A program made the position numbers and the translations under genes. Source: Rhizobium gallicum bv. gallicum R602sp (lineage in GTDB: Bacteria; Pseudomonadota; Alphaproteobacteria; Rhizobiales; Rhizobiaceae). Taken from it: a stretch of DNA of 64,000 nucleotides. The notes under the pieces were generated by a model. The model was not told where the DNA came from, did not search any database, and saw only the letters and a list, made by a program, of their open reading frames with translations. The stretch lies in contig NZ_CP006877.1 of assembly GCF_000816845.1 (NCBI RefSeq), forward strand, positions 3,846,501 to 3,910,500. Direction: 5' to 3'. Of this stretch, positions 40,247 through 49,600 are shown piece after piece (within the stretch, counting starts at the first letter, position 1; each line of letters begins with the position of its first letter).

Positions 40247-40994
40247 CCGTCCGATCAAACGCGACAAGCGCCCCATACTGATCATCCTGCACCAGGAACG
40301 CTCCAGCCCAGGCCGCGTCGGCCAGCTCCTGGCCAACAAGGGCTATAACCTCGACATTCGCCGCCCGGTTCTGGGCGACAAGCTGCCCACTACGCTGGAG
40401 AACCATGCCGGTTCGGTCGTCTTCGGCGGGCCGATGAGTGCAAACGATCCAGACGAATTCATAAAGAGCGAGATCAACTGGCTGGACATTCCACTCAGGG
40501 AAAACCGCCCGTTCCTCGGAATCTGCCTTGGAGCGCAGATGCTGGTGCGCCATCTTGGCGGCAAGGTGCAGTCGAATGCGGACGGCTCGACCGAAATCGG
40601 CTGGTATCCGCTCCGCCCGACCGAAAAGGGCCGGCTGCTGATGCACTGGCCGAAGATGGTCTACCATTTCCATCGCGAGGGCTTCGATCTGCCGCACGGC
40701 GCCCATTTGCTTGCGGAAGGCGATACCTATCCCAACCAGGCCTTTCGCTACAACGGGAACGCCTGGGCGCTGCAATTCCACGCAGAGCTCACCCGCGTGA
40801 TGATGCATCGCTGGGTCGTCCACGGCGCCCACCGTTTCATTCTGCCGAACGCGCAGCAGGGCCGGGAACATCTGGAGGGCCGAATGCTCTTCGATGCACC
40901 GCTCAAGGCGTGGCTGACCGAATTTCTCGATATCGTCTTTGAAGGCAAGACGGCTAAGGCCGTACCGGGCTCCATAGCTGCGCTGTCCGCATAG
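40236..40994 (+). CDS. Class I glutamine amidotransferase-like protein
   Basis: This 252-residue class I amidotransferase has the nucleophile Cys in FLGICLGAQMLVRHLGG and the catalytic His in WALQFHAELT, with Glu two residues on. SVVFGGPMSANDP is the oxyanion region. It has no fused synthase domain, so it resembles the GMP synthase-like single-domain GATases, which may hydrolyse glutamine or a related gamma-glutamyl compound. Its start lies inside the TerB-like gene. Confidence 0.9.
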   Translation: MPIDRPIKRDKRPILIILHQERSSPGRVGQLLANKGYNLDIRRPVLGDKLPTTLENHAGSVVFGGPMSANDPDEFIKSEINWLDIPLRENRPFLGICLGAQMLVRHLGGKVQSNADGSTEIGWYPLRPTEKGRLLMHWPKMVYHFHREGFDLPHGAHLLAEGDTYPNQAFRYNGNAWALQFHAELTRVMMHRWVVHGAHRFILPNAQQGREHLEGRMLFDAPLKAWLTEFLDIVFEGKTAKAVPGSIAALSA

Positions 40995-41105
40995 CGCGCA
41001 TCAATCCACTTGAGACCAAGCGCTGCTGCTTTCCCATTGCGCTGCTCGTTATCTGCTGCGAAAAAGCCGGACGCATGAACTGGGCGGGTTCGCCAAGCGT
41101 GATTC

Positions 41106-41125
41106 GCCGCGGGTTTTCACGCGGC
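41106..41125. terminator. Hairpin after amidotransferase gene
   Basis: GCCGCG (41106-41111) pairs with CGCGGC (41120-41125) around an 8-nt loop with TTTT. It lies about 110 nt after the stop codon and lacks a downstream T-tract, so it is a weak terminator candidate. Confidence 0.35.
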
Positions 41126-41183
41126 ACTTGCCCGTTTAGCCGCCAATGGATACATGTCTGTCAGCAACGAACTGGAGACCAAG

Positions 41184-41474
41184 ATGATTGCCCTCTTTCA
41201 AACCATTGATTTGGCTTTGAATCTTTATACTTGGGTGCTGATTGCGAGTGCCATTTTCTCATGGCTTTACGCCTTCAACGTCATCAATTCCTCGAACCAG
41301 TTCGTCAATTCGGTCGGCATGTTCCTCTATAATGTCACCGAGCCGCTGCTGCGGCCGATTCGCCGGCTGCTGCCGAATCTCGGCGGCATCGACATTTCGC
41401 CGATCATTCTGCTGCTGATTATCTTCTTCCTGCGCTCGCTGATGTGGAACACCATCTTCCCGCTGGTGGCGTGA
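41184..41474 (+). CDS. YggT family membrane protein
   Basis: This 96-residue YggT protein has two membrane segments (about residues 5-25 and 68-90). The conserved [37 protein letters not shown] identifies the family. GGAG 7 nt before the ATG at 41184 favours it over the ATG at 41154. YggT proteins are linked to cell division and osmotic shock, but the role is unclear. The stop overlaps the following start (GTGA). Confidence 0.9.
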   Translation: MIALFQTIDLALNLYTWVLIASAIFSWLYAFNVINSSNQFVNSVGMFLYNVTEPLLRPIRRLLPNLGGIDISPIILLLIIFFLRSLMWNTIFPLVA

Positions 41475-41785
41475 ACTCCGCCTGGAAGATATTCGATGAT
41501 CATATACGACTCGCCGTTCGGTTGACCCCGAATGGCGGGCGCGACGCGATCGATGGCATCGAGGCCGATGCCGAAGGCGAGTGCCACATTAAGATCCGTG
41601 TCGCAGCGATTCCTGAGAAGGGAAAAGCGAACCAGGCGCTGATCGCGCTTCTGTCCAAGGCCCTCGGCATTCCGAAATCCTCGATTCAAGTGATGTCGGG
41701 CGATACATCGCGCAAAAAAGTCCTCCGGATCGGTAGCGGTCGGGAGGACTTGATGGAAAGGCTCGAAAAGCTTCTGAAGCTATAG
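41471..41785 (+). CDS. DUF167 family protein (YggU-like)
   Basis: This 104-residue DUF167 protein starts at a GTG that overlaps the yggT stop. It has [17 protein letters not shown], the family start, with [47 protein letters not shown]. Function is unknown; YggT-DUF167 pairing is common in bacteria. It converges on ppa with a 4-nt gap. Confidence 0.93.
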   Translation: MNSAWKIFDDHIRLAVRLTPNGGRDAIDGIEADAEGECHIKIRVAAIPEKGKANQALIALLSKALGIPKSSIQVMSGDTSRKKVLRIGSGREDLMERLEKLLKL

Positions 41786-41789
41786 CGTC

Positions 41790-42323
41790 TTACTTCGCCT
41801 TCTTGGCGCGCTCAACGGCTTCGAGGATCAGCTGACCGGCTTCCTTCGAATCGCCCCAGCCGAAAATCTTCACCCACTTGCCGGGCTCCAGGTCCTTGTA
41901 GTGCTCGAAGAAGTGTTCGATCTGCTTCAAGGTAATCTCAGGAAGGTCGGTGTAGTCCCTCACCTTCTCGTAGCGCAGCGTAAGGGCCGGCGACGGGACG
42001 GCGATGATCTTCTCGTCCTTGCCCGAATTGTCTTCCATCTTCAAAACGCCGATCGGGCGGACATTGATGACGCAGCCCGGAACCAGCGGACGCGTGCTGG
42101 CGATCAGGACATCGATCGGATCGCCGTCTTCCGAAAGCGTATGCGGCACGAAGCCGTAGTTGCCCGGATAGGTCATCGGCGTGTAGAGGAAGCGGTCGAC
42201 GACCAGCGTGCCGGCTTCCTTGTCCATTTCATACTTGATGGGGTGACCGCCGACCGGAACTTCAACGATGACGTTGACATCTTCCGGAGGATTCTTGCCG
42301 ATGGAAATGGCGTCGATGCGCAT
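41790..42323 (-). CDS. ppa: Inorganic pyrophosphatase
   Basis: This 177-residue family I inorganic pyrophosphatase hydrolyses PPi, pulling biosynthetic reactions forward. [21 protein letters not shown] and the metal-binding [18 protein letters not shown] are conserved, with KDEKIIAVP later. The ATG 42323 (MRIDAISIG) is the family start; the open frame to 42380 is not conserved. The gap to the GNAT gene is 178 nt. Confidence 0.96.
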   Translation of the reverse strand: MRIDAISIGKNPPEDVNVIVEVPVGGHPIKYEMDKEAGTLVVDRFLYTPMTYPGNYGFVPHTLSEDGDPIDVLIASTRPLVPGCVINVRPIGVLKMEDNSGKDEKIIAVPSPALTLRYEKVRDYTDLPEITLKQIEHFFEHYKDLEPGKWVKIFGWGDSKEAGQLILEAVERAKKAK

Positions 42324-42501
42324 ACGAAAACTCCCACGAGGTGAATTGTTCGCAGCCAAATAGTCCGTTTCATCCCGCAACGCAACATTTGCTGTTCGGG
42401 ATGTTCAAGATTCGTCTGCAATATCGAGGAGCAGGGCGCCCATTTTCAGCTGCCGCCTCAAAGCGGTGCAGCGCTGTTTAAAAAGACGGAGGCTGGGCTT
42501 T

Positions 42502-43008
42502 TCAGTTCCAGATGAAGCCGATTTTCTTCAGCTGCCTGTGGTCGAAGCTTTCCATGCCTTCGCAGAAGTCAATGCCGCCATGGCCACGATAGAACTGGCT
42601 GGCATTCTCGTTTTCCTCCAGGCACCAGACCACCATACCCTTGCAGCCGAGTGATTTCAGGAGTCGCCGAGCCTCGCCGAACAGCATGCGCCCAAGACCA
42701 ATGCCCTGGTACTCAGGACGAAGATAGAGCTCGTAGATCTCGCCTTCCTGCGGCAGCGCTCGAGCTCGATTGAGGCCAAGTGTGGCATAACCTGCGACCG
42801 TGCCGGCGACATCGAGAACGAGGAGGGTTGCCGGACCGCGCGTCGCCTTGCGCCACCAGTTCTCGCCGCGGCGCTCGATCATCTGCGTCAAAGCGCGATG
42901 TGGAATGATCCCGGCATAGGTGTGCTGCCAGGCGAGGCGATGCACCTCGGAAATGGCTTGGGCATCATGCGGTTCTGCCCGCCGGACATCGATCGACAAC
43001 GTCTTCAT
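42502..43008 (-). CDS. GNAT family N-acetyltransferase
   Basis: This 168-residue GNAT acyltransferase has the acetyl-CoA motif EIYELYLRPEYQGIGLGRMLFGEARR (QGIGLG pyrophosphate loop) and the preceding strand GTVAGYATLGL. ENENASQFYRGHGG is the GNAT motif B. The acceptor amine is unknown. A CtrA-type box lies 97 nt upstream of the ATG. Confidence 0.88.
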   Translation of the reverse strand: MKTLSIDVRRAEPHDAQAISEVHRLAWQHTYAGIIPHRALTQMIERRGENWWRKATRGPATLLVLDVAGTVAGYATLGLNRARALPQEGEIYELYLRPEYQGIGLGRMLFGEARRLLKSLGCKGMVVWCLEENENASQFYRGHGGIDFCEGMESFDHRQLKKIGFIWN

Positions 43009-43105
43009 AACGCTTACTCTGGTCTTCCAGCAGGCAATTAACCATACGCGATGATGCGTTTCGGCCGTTTGCCCACAGACTTAACATGTGGACGCTGAGC
43101 AAAAT

Positions 43106-43121
43106 TTAACGCTTTTTTAAC
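43106..43121. promoter_or_regulatory. CtrA-type binding site upstream of GNAT gene
   Basis: The 16-nt TTAA-N7-TTAAC (TTAACGCTTTTTTAAC) matches the CtrA consensus exactly on the plus strand. It lies between the typA terminator and the GNAT gene, 97 nt before the GNAT ATG (43008). Since typA ends there, the only gene it could regulate nearby is the GNAT gene. Confidence 0.6.
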
Positions 43122-43155
43122 GATTGTCACAAGACGGAATCAGCGGGCCGCACAA

Positions 43156-43182
43156 CAAAAAACCCCGGCGCCAGGCCGGGGT
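43156..43182 (-). terminator. Terminator of typA
   Basis: ACCCCGGC (43162-43169) pairs with GCCGGGGT (43175-43182). On the minus strand the stem is followed by TTTTTTGTTG. It lies 25 nt after the typA stop. Confidence 0.9.
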
Positions 43183-43207
43183 ATGAAATGTCAGCAATTA
43201 GAATCGC

Positions 43208-45028
43208 TTAGGCGTAGCGTGCCTTTTCGAAACGCTTACGCTCGTTCGGGTCGAGATACATCTTGCGCAGACGGATCGACTTCGGCGTCACTTCGACCAG
43301 CTCGTCATCCTGGATCCAGGACAGCGCACGGTCGAGCGTCATGCGGATCGGCGGCGTGAGCTTGACGGCTTCATCCTTGCCGGCGGCGCGGATGTTCGTC
43401 AGCTTCTTGCCCTTCAGCACGTTCACTTCGAGGTCGTTGTCTCTGCTGTGAATGCCGATGATCATGCCCGCATAGACCTTTTCGCCGGCGTCGATGATCA
43501 TCGGACCGCGGTCTTCAAGATTGAAGAGAGCATAGGCCACAGCTTCGCCGGAGTCGTTGGCAAGCAATACGCCGTTGACGCGGCCGCCGATCTCACCCTT
43601 GTATGGCTGATAGTCGTGGAAGAGGCGGTTCATCACGGCCGTGCCGCGCGTATCGGTGAGCAGTTCTGACTGGTAGCCGATCAGGCCGCGGGTCGGTGCG
43701 AAGAAGACAAGACGGACGCGGTTGCCGCCCGACGGACGCAGCTCGACCATTTCGGCCTTGCGCTCTGACATCTTCTGCACCACGACGCCCGAATGCTCTT
43801 CATCGACGTCGATGACGACTTCTTCGATCGGCTCGAGCATCTCGCCCGTTGCTTCGTCCTTGTGCATGACGACGCGCGGACGCGAAACGGCCAGCTCGAA
43901 GCCTTCGCGGCGCATTGTCTCGATAAGAACCGCAAGCTGCAATTCGCCGCGGCCCGATACGAAGAACGAATCCTTTTCGGAAGATTCTTCGATCTTCAGC
44001 GCAACGTTGCCTTCAGCTTCCTTGAACAGACGGTCGCGGATGACGCGCGAGGTGACCTTGTCGCCTTCTGTGCCGGCATAGGGGCTATCGTTGACGATGA
44101 AGGACATGGTGACCGTCGGCGGATCGATCGGCTGGGCCTGCAGCGGCTCGGTGATCGACGGGTCGCAGAAAGTATCGGCAACCGTGCCCTTAGAGAGGCC
44201 GGCTATCGCGATGATATCGCCTGCATGCGCCTCTTCGATCGGCTGACGCTCGATACCGCGGAAAGCGAGGATCTTGGAAATGCGGCCGGTCTCGATCGTC
44301 TTGCCGTCGGCATGCAGAACCTTGACCGGTTGGTTCGGCTTGATCGATCCGGAATTGATGCGGCCGGTGATGATACGGCCGAGAAAGGGGTTGGCTTCGA
44401 GGATCGTGCCGATCATCGTGAACGGACCTTCGTGAACGGTCGGCTCAGGAACATGCTCGAGCACGAGGTCGAGAAGTGGTGCGAGACCCTGGTCCTTCGG
44501 GCCTTCCGGGTTGACGTTCATCCAGCCGTCACGGCCAGAACCGTAAAGGATCGGGAAGTCGAGCTGCTCGTCAGTCGCGTCGAGGTTTGCAAACAGGTCG
44601 AAGACTTCGTTGATCACTTCCTCGTGGCGGCCGTCCGGACGGTCGATCTTGTTGATCGCGACGATGGGACGAAGACCAACCTTCAGCGCCTTGCCGACAA
44701 CGAACTTCGTCTGCGGCATCGGACCTTCCGAAGCATCGACCAGCACGATCGCGCCGTCCACCATCGAGAGAATGCGCTCAACTTCGCCGCCGAAATCGGC
44801 GTGGCCCGGAGTGTCGACGATGTTGATGCGGACACCCTTCCACTCGACCGAGGTCGCCTTGGCGAGAATGGTAATCCCGCGTTCCTTTTCAAGGTCGTTC
44901 GAATCCATCACGCGTTCTGCAACGCGCTGGTTCTCACGAAACGAGCCGGACTGTTTCAGGAGCTCGTCCACCAGGGTCGTCTTGCCATGGTCAACGTGAG
45001 CGATAATCGCGATGTTGCGAAGTGCCAT
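43208..45028 (-). CDS. typA: Ribosome-associated translational GTPase TypA/BipA
   Basis: This 606-residue EF-G-like GTPase binds ribosomes under stress and in assembly. G1 is AHVDHGKTTLVDELL, with RGITILAKATS, DTPGHADFGGEVERIL and NKIDRPDGR. The C-terminal BipA domains include RGLIGYQSELLTDTRGTAVMNRLFHDYQPY. ATG 45028 (MALRNI) is the family start, three codons within a longer frame. The gene ends at a terminator. Confidence 0.96.
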   Translation of the reverse strand: MALRNIAIIAHVDHGKTTLVDELLKQSGSFRENQRVAERVMDSNDLEKERGITILAKATSVEWKGVRINIVDTPGHADFGGEVERILSMVDGAIVLVDASEGPMPQTKFVVGKALKVGLRPIVAINKIDRPDGRHEEVINEVFDLFANLDATDEQLDFPILYGSGRDGWMNVNPEGPKDQGLAPLLDLVLEHVPEPTVHEGPFTMIGTILEANPFLGRIITGRINSGSIKPNQPVKVLHADGKTIETGRISKILAFRGIERQPIEEAHAGDIIAIAGLSKGTVADTFCDPSITEPLQAQPIDPPTVTMSFIVNDSPYAGTEGDKVTSRVIRDRLFKEAEGNVALKIEESSEKDSFFVSGRGELQLAVLIETMRREGFELAVSRPRVVMHKDEATGEMLEPIEEVVIDVDEEHSGVVVQKMSERKAEMVELRPSGGNRVRLVFFAPTRGLIGYQSELLTDTRGTAVMNRLFHDYQPYKGEIGGRVNGVLLANDSGEAVAYALFNLEDRGPMIIDAGEKVYAGMIIGIHSRDNDLEVNVLKGKKLTNIRAAGKDEAVKLTPPIRMTLDRALSWIQDDELVEVTPKSIRLRKMYLDPNERKRFEKARYA

Positions 45029-45151
45029 ATGTTTCAAATCTCTGAGGCTGAGGCGCTACGTTCAAGGGAAAGCGCCAATTACGTTTGGCGCGCTCATACA
45101 GTGTTTTTCGCGTTTGCGAAAGGGGGGAAGGGCGATAGCGGCCATGTGGGC

Positions 45152-46741
45152 CTAGCTCACATGTTGGGGGTCGATGACCGTCCGCCAGAGTTCGGTATCG
45201 TTTCTGTCCATCAGCCGCACGGTCATCTGCTCGGTCTGCCCGTCGATTTCGACCAGTCCGAAGAACTGAAGGCCAGCAGACGGTGGCAGATTGGTATCCG
45301 CACCGCCAGGCGCGGCCTTAATGAACCGCACCTCTGGGCCGAAGGTCATGTCGAGCTCCTGCGCTCCGTAGGTCCCGGAATGCAACGGCCCGGAGACGAA
45401 TTCCCAGAACGGCAAGAACTCCCGGAATTTCGCCTTGGCCGGATCGTAATAATGCGCCGCAGTGTAGTGGACGTCAGCCGTCAGCCAGACGATGTTCGAA
45501 ATCGCCGCATCGCGGATGAAGCGCAGCAGATCAGCAAATTCCAACTCTCGCCCGAGCGGCGCTCCATTGTCGCCGTTAGAGAAGGACTCGCTGCCTCGGC
45601 GCTTTCCGTAATCATCCCAGATGACAAGTCCGACCGGCATATCGCAGGCAATCACCTTCCATGTTGCCGTCGAGCGCACCAGTTCGCGCTTCAGCCATGC
45701 GACCTGCCCTTCGCCAAGGATGCGGGACTTCGCCGTCAGGACCTGATCCAGGCCATGGTCGTTCGGCCCCCGATAGGATCGCAGATCGACGAAGAATATA
45801 TCGAGCAGCGGACCATATGAGACTTTGCGGTAGATGCGCCCTGGTTCGGCGGCAATGTAGCGGATTGGTGTCATCTCATGGAAGGCGCGGCTTGCCCGAG
45901 TTGCCAGCGTCAAAACGGACTTTTCCTTGTAGCGATCATTGTCGCGAAGGTCGGTCGAAGGCGACCAGTTGTTTAAAATCTCGTGGTCGTCCCATTGATA
46001 GAAGACCGGACAGACCGCATTCAGGTCCTTCACATGTTCATCGAGCAGATTGTATTTCCACTGTCCGCGAAACTGATCGAGCGTTTGCGCGATGTCGCGC
46101 TTCTCCTCGATCACGATCCTGTTTTTCCACAGTCCGCCGTCACGCAACCGGATCTCGTCCGGCATTGGATTGTCGGCATAGATCGTATCGCCGGAATGGA
46201 TCATGAAATCGGGGCGGTGATAGGCAATGGTCTGATAGGTGCGCATACCCTCGTCGTCGATCCCCCATCCCTGCCCCGCCGTATCGCCCGACCATGCGAA
46301 GCGGATCGTCCGCCTGTTGGAAGGCGCGGTGCGGAACTGGCCGTGAATTCGTTCGGAGACGCTGTTGACGTCCTGCAGGTCGGCGGCCGCAAACCTGTAG
46401 AAGATGTCATGGTCCGGCGGCAGATCCCGCAGCAGCAGCTTACCCGCAAGATCGGCCTCCGGTGTGACGTCGATCGGGGCCAATCTGACGGCATTCGCGA
46501 ATTTGTCGCTCGTCGAATATTCGACGAAGAGCCGCGATGGCCGGTCGACACGCGTCCATATCATGCCTGACGTTGCGTCTACATCACCGGATTGAACGCC
46601 TGACGTGAAGATGGGGCGGCTCGAAGATCCTCGCGCGTAATATGGCATCACGAGGCTGGCTGCCGCAAAGCCGCCGACTGCGCCGATCGAAGAAAGGAAG
46701 CGGCGGCGCGTCGTGTCCGTCAGTTTCATGCCATGGCTCAT
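45152..46741 (-). CDS. PhoD-family alkaline phosphatase (Tat-exported)
   Basis: This 529-residue protein belongs to the PhoD/alkaline phosphatase D family of calcium-dependent phosphodiesterase/phosphatases. A twin-arginine signal (TTRRRFLSSIGAVGGFAAASLVMPYYARG) precedes FTSGVQSGDVDATSGMIWTRVD. The metal site is in AWSGDTAGQGW, IHSGDTIYAD and FYQWDDHEILNNW. LTADVHYTAAHYYDP carries further ligands. It is exported folded to the periplasm. An ATG four codons in (46729) is an alternative start; no clear ribosome-binding site favours either. Confidence 0.9.
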   Translation of the reverse strand: MSHGMKLTDTTRRRFLSSIGAVGGFAAASLVMPYYARGSSSRPIFTSGVQSGDVDATSGMIWTRVDRPSRLFVEYSTSDKFANAVRLAPIDVTPEADLAGKLLLRDLPPDHDIFYRFAAADLQDVNSVSERIHGQFRTAPSNRRTIRFAWSGDTAGQGWGIDDEGMRTYQTIAYHRPDFMIHSGDTIYADNPMPDEIRLRDGGLWKNRIVIEEKRDIAQTLDQFRGQWKYNLLDEHVKDLNAVCPVFYQWDDHEILNNWSPSTDLRDNDRYKEKSVLTLATRASRAFHEMTPIRYIAAEPGRIYRKVSYGPLLDIFFVDLRSYRGPNDHGLDQVLTAKSRILGEGQVAWLKRELVRSTATWKVIACDMPVGLVIWDDYGKRRGSESFSNGDNGAPLGRELEFADLLRFIRDAAISNIVWLTADVHYTAAHYYDPAKAKFREFLPFWEFVSGPLHSGTYGAQELDMTFGPEVRFIKAAPGGADTNLPPSAGLQFFGLVEIDGQTEQMTVRLMDRNDTELWRTVIDPQHVS

Positions 46742-46865
46742 TCGGCTTGCTTCGAGAGCGGGATCGAATCTCTCGCAACAAGCCTAGAGCGGCCGTCATG
46801 TCAGTCTCTTGAAGATGACATGACGGTTTTCCGAAACTTCGGCGACAATTTTGTTAAGGGCCGCC

Positions 46866-48953
46866 TTACGCGTCGCTGCCCGAAAGCTCTTCGAATGTGG
46901 CAAGGCCCTTCTTGACGAGCATTGCCTCGGGGCTCGGCAACTTGCCGCGGAATCCCTTATAGGCGTCTTCCGGATCGATCGAGCCGCCGCTGGAATAGAT
47001 GTTGTCCTTGAGCTTTTGCGCCATCTCACTGTTGAAGGCGTCGCCGGTTTCCTCGAAAGCGGCGAAAGCATCTGCATCGAGCACTTCCGACCACATATAG
47101 GAATAGTAGCCTGCCGAATAACCGCCGGAGAAGATGTGCTGGAAATGCGGCGAGGCATGGCGCATCACAAGCGCCTTCGGCATCCCGAGTTCGGCGAGTA
47201 CCTGATTTTGCACCGCCATCGGGTCTTCCACATTGTCGCGCGTGTGAAACTCCATATCGACAATCGCCGAGGAAGTGAACTCGACCGTGTTGAACCCGGC
47301 ATTGAAGGTGCGGGCCGCAAGCACCTTGTCGAGCAGCTCCTGCGGCATAGGTTCGCCGGTTTCGAAATGCACGGCATATTGCTTGAGAATTGCGGGAACT
47401 GTCAGCCAGTGCTCGTAAAGCTGGGATGGCAGTTCCACGAAGTCGCGCGAAACGGAGGTGCCCGACACAGTGGGATAGGTCACGTTCGAGAGCATGCCGT
47501 GCAGCGCATGGCCGAATTCGTGGAAGAGTGTGCGCGCATCGTCCAGCGAAAGCAGTGCCGGCCTGCCTTCGGCCGGTTTTGCGAAGTTGCACACGTTGTA
47601 GATGATCGGCAGTTCGCCCTGATGCCCATTCTTCAGTGGGAGTTTATGCTGGGATTGGAACGCGCTCATCCAGGCGCCGGAGCGCTTGGAACTGCGGGCA
47701 AAATAATCCCCCAGGAAAAGCGCAACCAGCTTGTCTTCGCTATCGCGAATTTCAAAGACGCGCACATCCGGATGATAGGCGGCGACCCCTTTCTTCTCGA
47801 CGGCACGAATGCCGAAGAGTCGGCCGGCGACATCAAAGCAGGCATCGATGATTTTTTCGAGCTGCAGATAGGGCTTCAGTTCGGCTTCGGAAAAATTGAA
47901 CCTCTTGGCCCTGATCTTTTCGGCATAGTAGCGCCAATCCCAGGGCATGACCTCATGGTTCTTGCCGTCCTCGGCAATCAGCCTTGCGATATCGGCCTCT
48001 TCGTCAAGCGCCCGTTTGACGGCTCTTGCCCAGACGGCGCGCAGCAGATGGTTTACGGCGGCTGGCGTCTTTGCCATCGTGTTGTCGAGCTTCAGTTCCG
48101 CAAAATTGCCATATCCGAGAAGATTCGCGACTTCTCCGCGAAGGGCCAGCGTCTCGCGGATGATGCCGCGATTATCCGTCTCGCCCCCATTCTCGCCGCG
48201 TGCGACCCATGCCCTGAAGGCCTGCTCGCGCAGATCGCGCCGTTCGGAAAAGGTCAGGAACGGTTCGATGATCGAGCGCGACAAAGTGACCGCAAACTTT
48301 CCCTCTTCGCCGCGCTCGCGCGCTGCCGCCGCCATGGCGTCCTTCAGGAAATCCGGAAGGCCTGCGAGCTCGGGTCCTTCGCAAAGGACCAGCGACCAGT
48401 TCCTTTCGTCGGCCAGCACGTTCTGTCCGAACTGCGTGCTCAAGCCTGCAAGCTTTTCGTTGATTGCCGCAAGCTTCTCCTGCTCGGCCTTCACCAGCTT
48501 GGCGCCCGATTTTACGAAGCTCTTCCAGTGGCGCTCCAGCACACGTGTCTGCTCAAGTGTCAGTCCGAGACTTTCCCTATCCTCCCAGAGCATATCGATA
48601 CGTGCAAAAAGCGCAGCATTCATTCCGATCTTGGAATAGTGGCGCGACATTTTTGGCGATATATCGCGCTCCAGTGCCTGGATTGTATCGTTCGTGTGGG
48701 CCCCCGCCCGGTTCCAGAACAGCGCCGAAACACGCGAAAGCTCATCGCCTGCAATCTCCAGGGCGACGATCGTATTCTCGAATGTGGGCTCTTCCCCGTT
48801 TGTGGCGATCGCGTCGATTTCCACTTCATGAGATGCGAGAGCGGCATCGAAGGCAGCGGCGAAATCACCGTCGTTCAGCGCCTCGAAGCGAGGCAGGCCA
48901 TGAAGCCCGTTCCAGTTGACAAGCGCCGGATTGAACTCTTGTGTGGAAGGCAT
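46866..48953 (-). CDS. M3 family oligopeptidase
   Basis: This 695-residue zinc metallopeptidase of family M3 (oligopeptidase A / peptidyl-dipeptidase group) has the zinc signature TLFHEFGHALHGMLS (about residue 475), with the third ligand Glu in the following helix. It degrades short peptides, probably in the cytoplasm since there is no signal peptide. The N-terminal helical lid and length are normal. OpA and Dcp cannot be separated with certainty. Confidence 0.92.
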   Translation of the reverse strand: MPSTQEFNPALVNWNGLHGLPRFEALNDGDFAAAFDAALASHEVEIDAIATNGEEPTFENTIVALEIAGDELSRVSALFWNRAGAHTNDTIQALERDISPKMSRHYSKIGMNAALFARIDMLWEDRESLGLTLEQTRVLERHWKSFVKSGAKLVKAEQEKLAAINEKLAGLSTQFGQNVLADERNWSLVLCEGPELAGLPDFLKDAMAAAARERGEEGKFAVTLSRSIIEPFLTFSERRDLREQAFRAWVARGENGGETDNRGIIRETLALRGEVANLLGYGNFAELKLDNTMAKTPAAVNHLLRAVWARAVKRALDEEADIARLIAEDGKNHEVMPWDWRYYAEKIRAKRFNFSEAELKPYLQLEKIIDACFDVAGRLFGIRAVEKKGVAAYHPDVRVFEIRDSEDKLVALFLGDYFARSSKRSGAWMSAFQSQHKLPLKNGHQGELPIIYNVCNFAKPAEGRPALLSLDDARTLFHEFGHALHGMLSNVTYPTVSGTSVSRDFVELPSQLYEHWLTVPAILKQYAVHFETGEPMPQELLDKVLAARTFNAGFNTVEFTSSAIVDMEFHTRDNVEDPMAVQNQVLAELGMPKALVMRHASPHFQHIFSGGYSAGYYSYMWSEVLDADAFAAFEETGDAFNSEMAQKLKDNIYSSGGSIDPEDAYKGFRGKLPSPEAMLVKKGLATFEELSGSDA

Positions 48954-49082
48954 GCTGACGTCCTTTATGCAGAGGCTGGAAACGGCAATATAGGCAAGGC
49001 ATCACCGCATTGGTATGCCGCCTGCGAGATTCGCATTGCTTGCCCTCGCAAGATTTGACGGGCAAGAATTGATACATAAGAA

Positions 49083-49098
49083 TTAACCAATCGCTAAC
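49083..49098. promoter_or_regulatory. CtrA-like site, one mismatch
   Basis: TTAACCAATCGCTAAC has the form TTAA-N7-CTAAC, a single mismatch to the CtrA consensus. It is 64 nt upstream of the small gene starting at 49163. Weaker evidence than the two perfect sites in this window. Confidence 0.35.
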
Positions 49099-49162
49099 GA
49101 TTGACGCGACTCGCGCGCTGGCGCTAGTTTTGAGCCACTCTTTCCGCAAGGGGACATGCGCC

Positions 49163-49594
49163 ATGGAAATTTTTTCTGTGCGGTCTTCTCAGAGTTTGCT
49201 TTTTAAGAACAGCCAGAACAACGCAAAAAGTTCGAAGACCGAAGATATAGGAATCGACGCCGGAGCGGCAGCTTCAGCGATATTCAAGGTCGAAGACAAT
49301 CGAGTCGAAGGGCCGGACTTCGCTGCCATGAGCCCGAGCGAGCTGCGCAGCCATGCGCGCCAAAGCTACGACACCGGCGGGATCGACCAGAACACGTTTG
49401 CGGCGATTTCCGAGCCGTTGCCGATGCATGCCATCGATGTGCAGGGCAATGTGATCGATCTGACCGCGATCACCGACGGCACGCTGTTCAATTTCCGCGA
49501 CTATTATGAAAACCAGCTGCAGATCGCCATGTCGATCGGCGATTCCGATAGCCTAAAGACGCTGAAATCGATCGTGAATTTCCTGAACGCGTAG
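49163..49594 (+). CDS. Conserved-looking hypothetical protein
   Basis: This 143-residue protein has no signal peptide or membrane segment. The N-terminus is Ser/Asn/Lys-rich and probably disordered. The second half has a compact block (PDFAAMSPSELRSHARQSYDTGGIDQNTFAAISEPLPMHAIDVQGNVIDLT), then a helix (FRDYYENQLQIAMSIGDSDSLKTLKSIVNFLNA). I do not recognise a family. AAGGGGA lies 8 nt before the ATG at 49163 and supports this start over 49130. A CtrA-like site upstream hints at cell-cycle or motility control. It lies 6 nt from the end of a convergent LysE gene. Confidence 0.75.
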   Translation: MEIFSVRSSQSLLFKNSQNNAKSSKTEDIGIDAGAAASAIFKVEDNRVEGPDFAAMSPSELRSHARQSYDTGGIDQNTFAAISEPLPMHAIDVQGNVIDLTAITDGTLFNFRDYYENQLQIAMSIGDSDSLKTLKSIVNFLNA

Positions 49595-49600
49595 GCGCCG

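Noticed and set aside
43793..45820. 675-codon plus-strand frame over typA and the PhoD gene
   Set aside because: Antisense to two well-supported genes, crossing their intergenic gap. No recognisable domain.
46851..49058. 735-codon plus-strand frame over the M3 peptidase gene
   Set aside because: Antisense shadow of a conserved metallopeptidase with its zinc motif on the minus strand.
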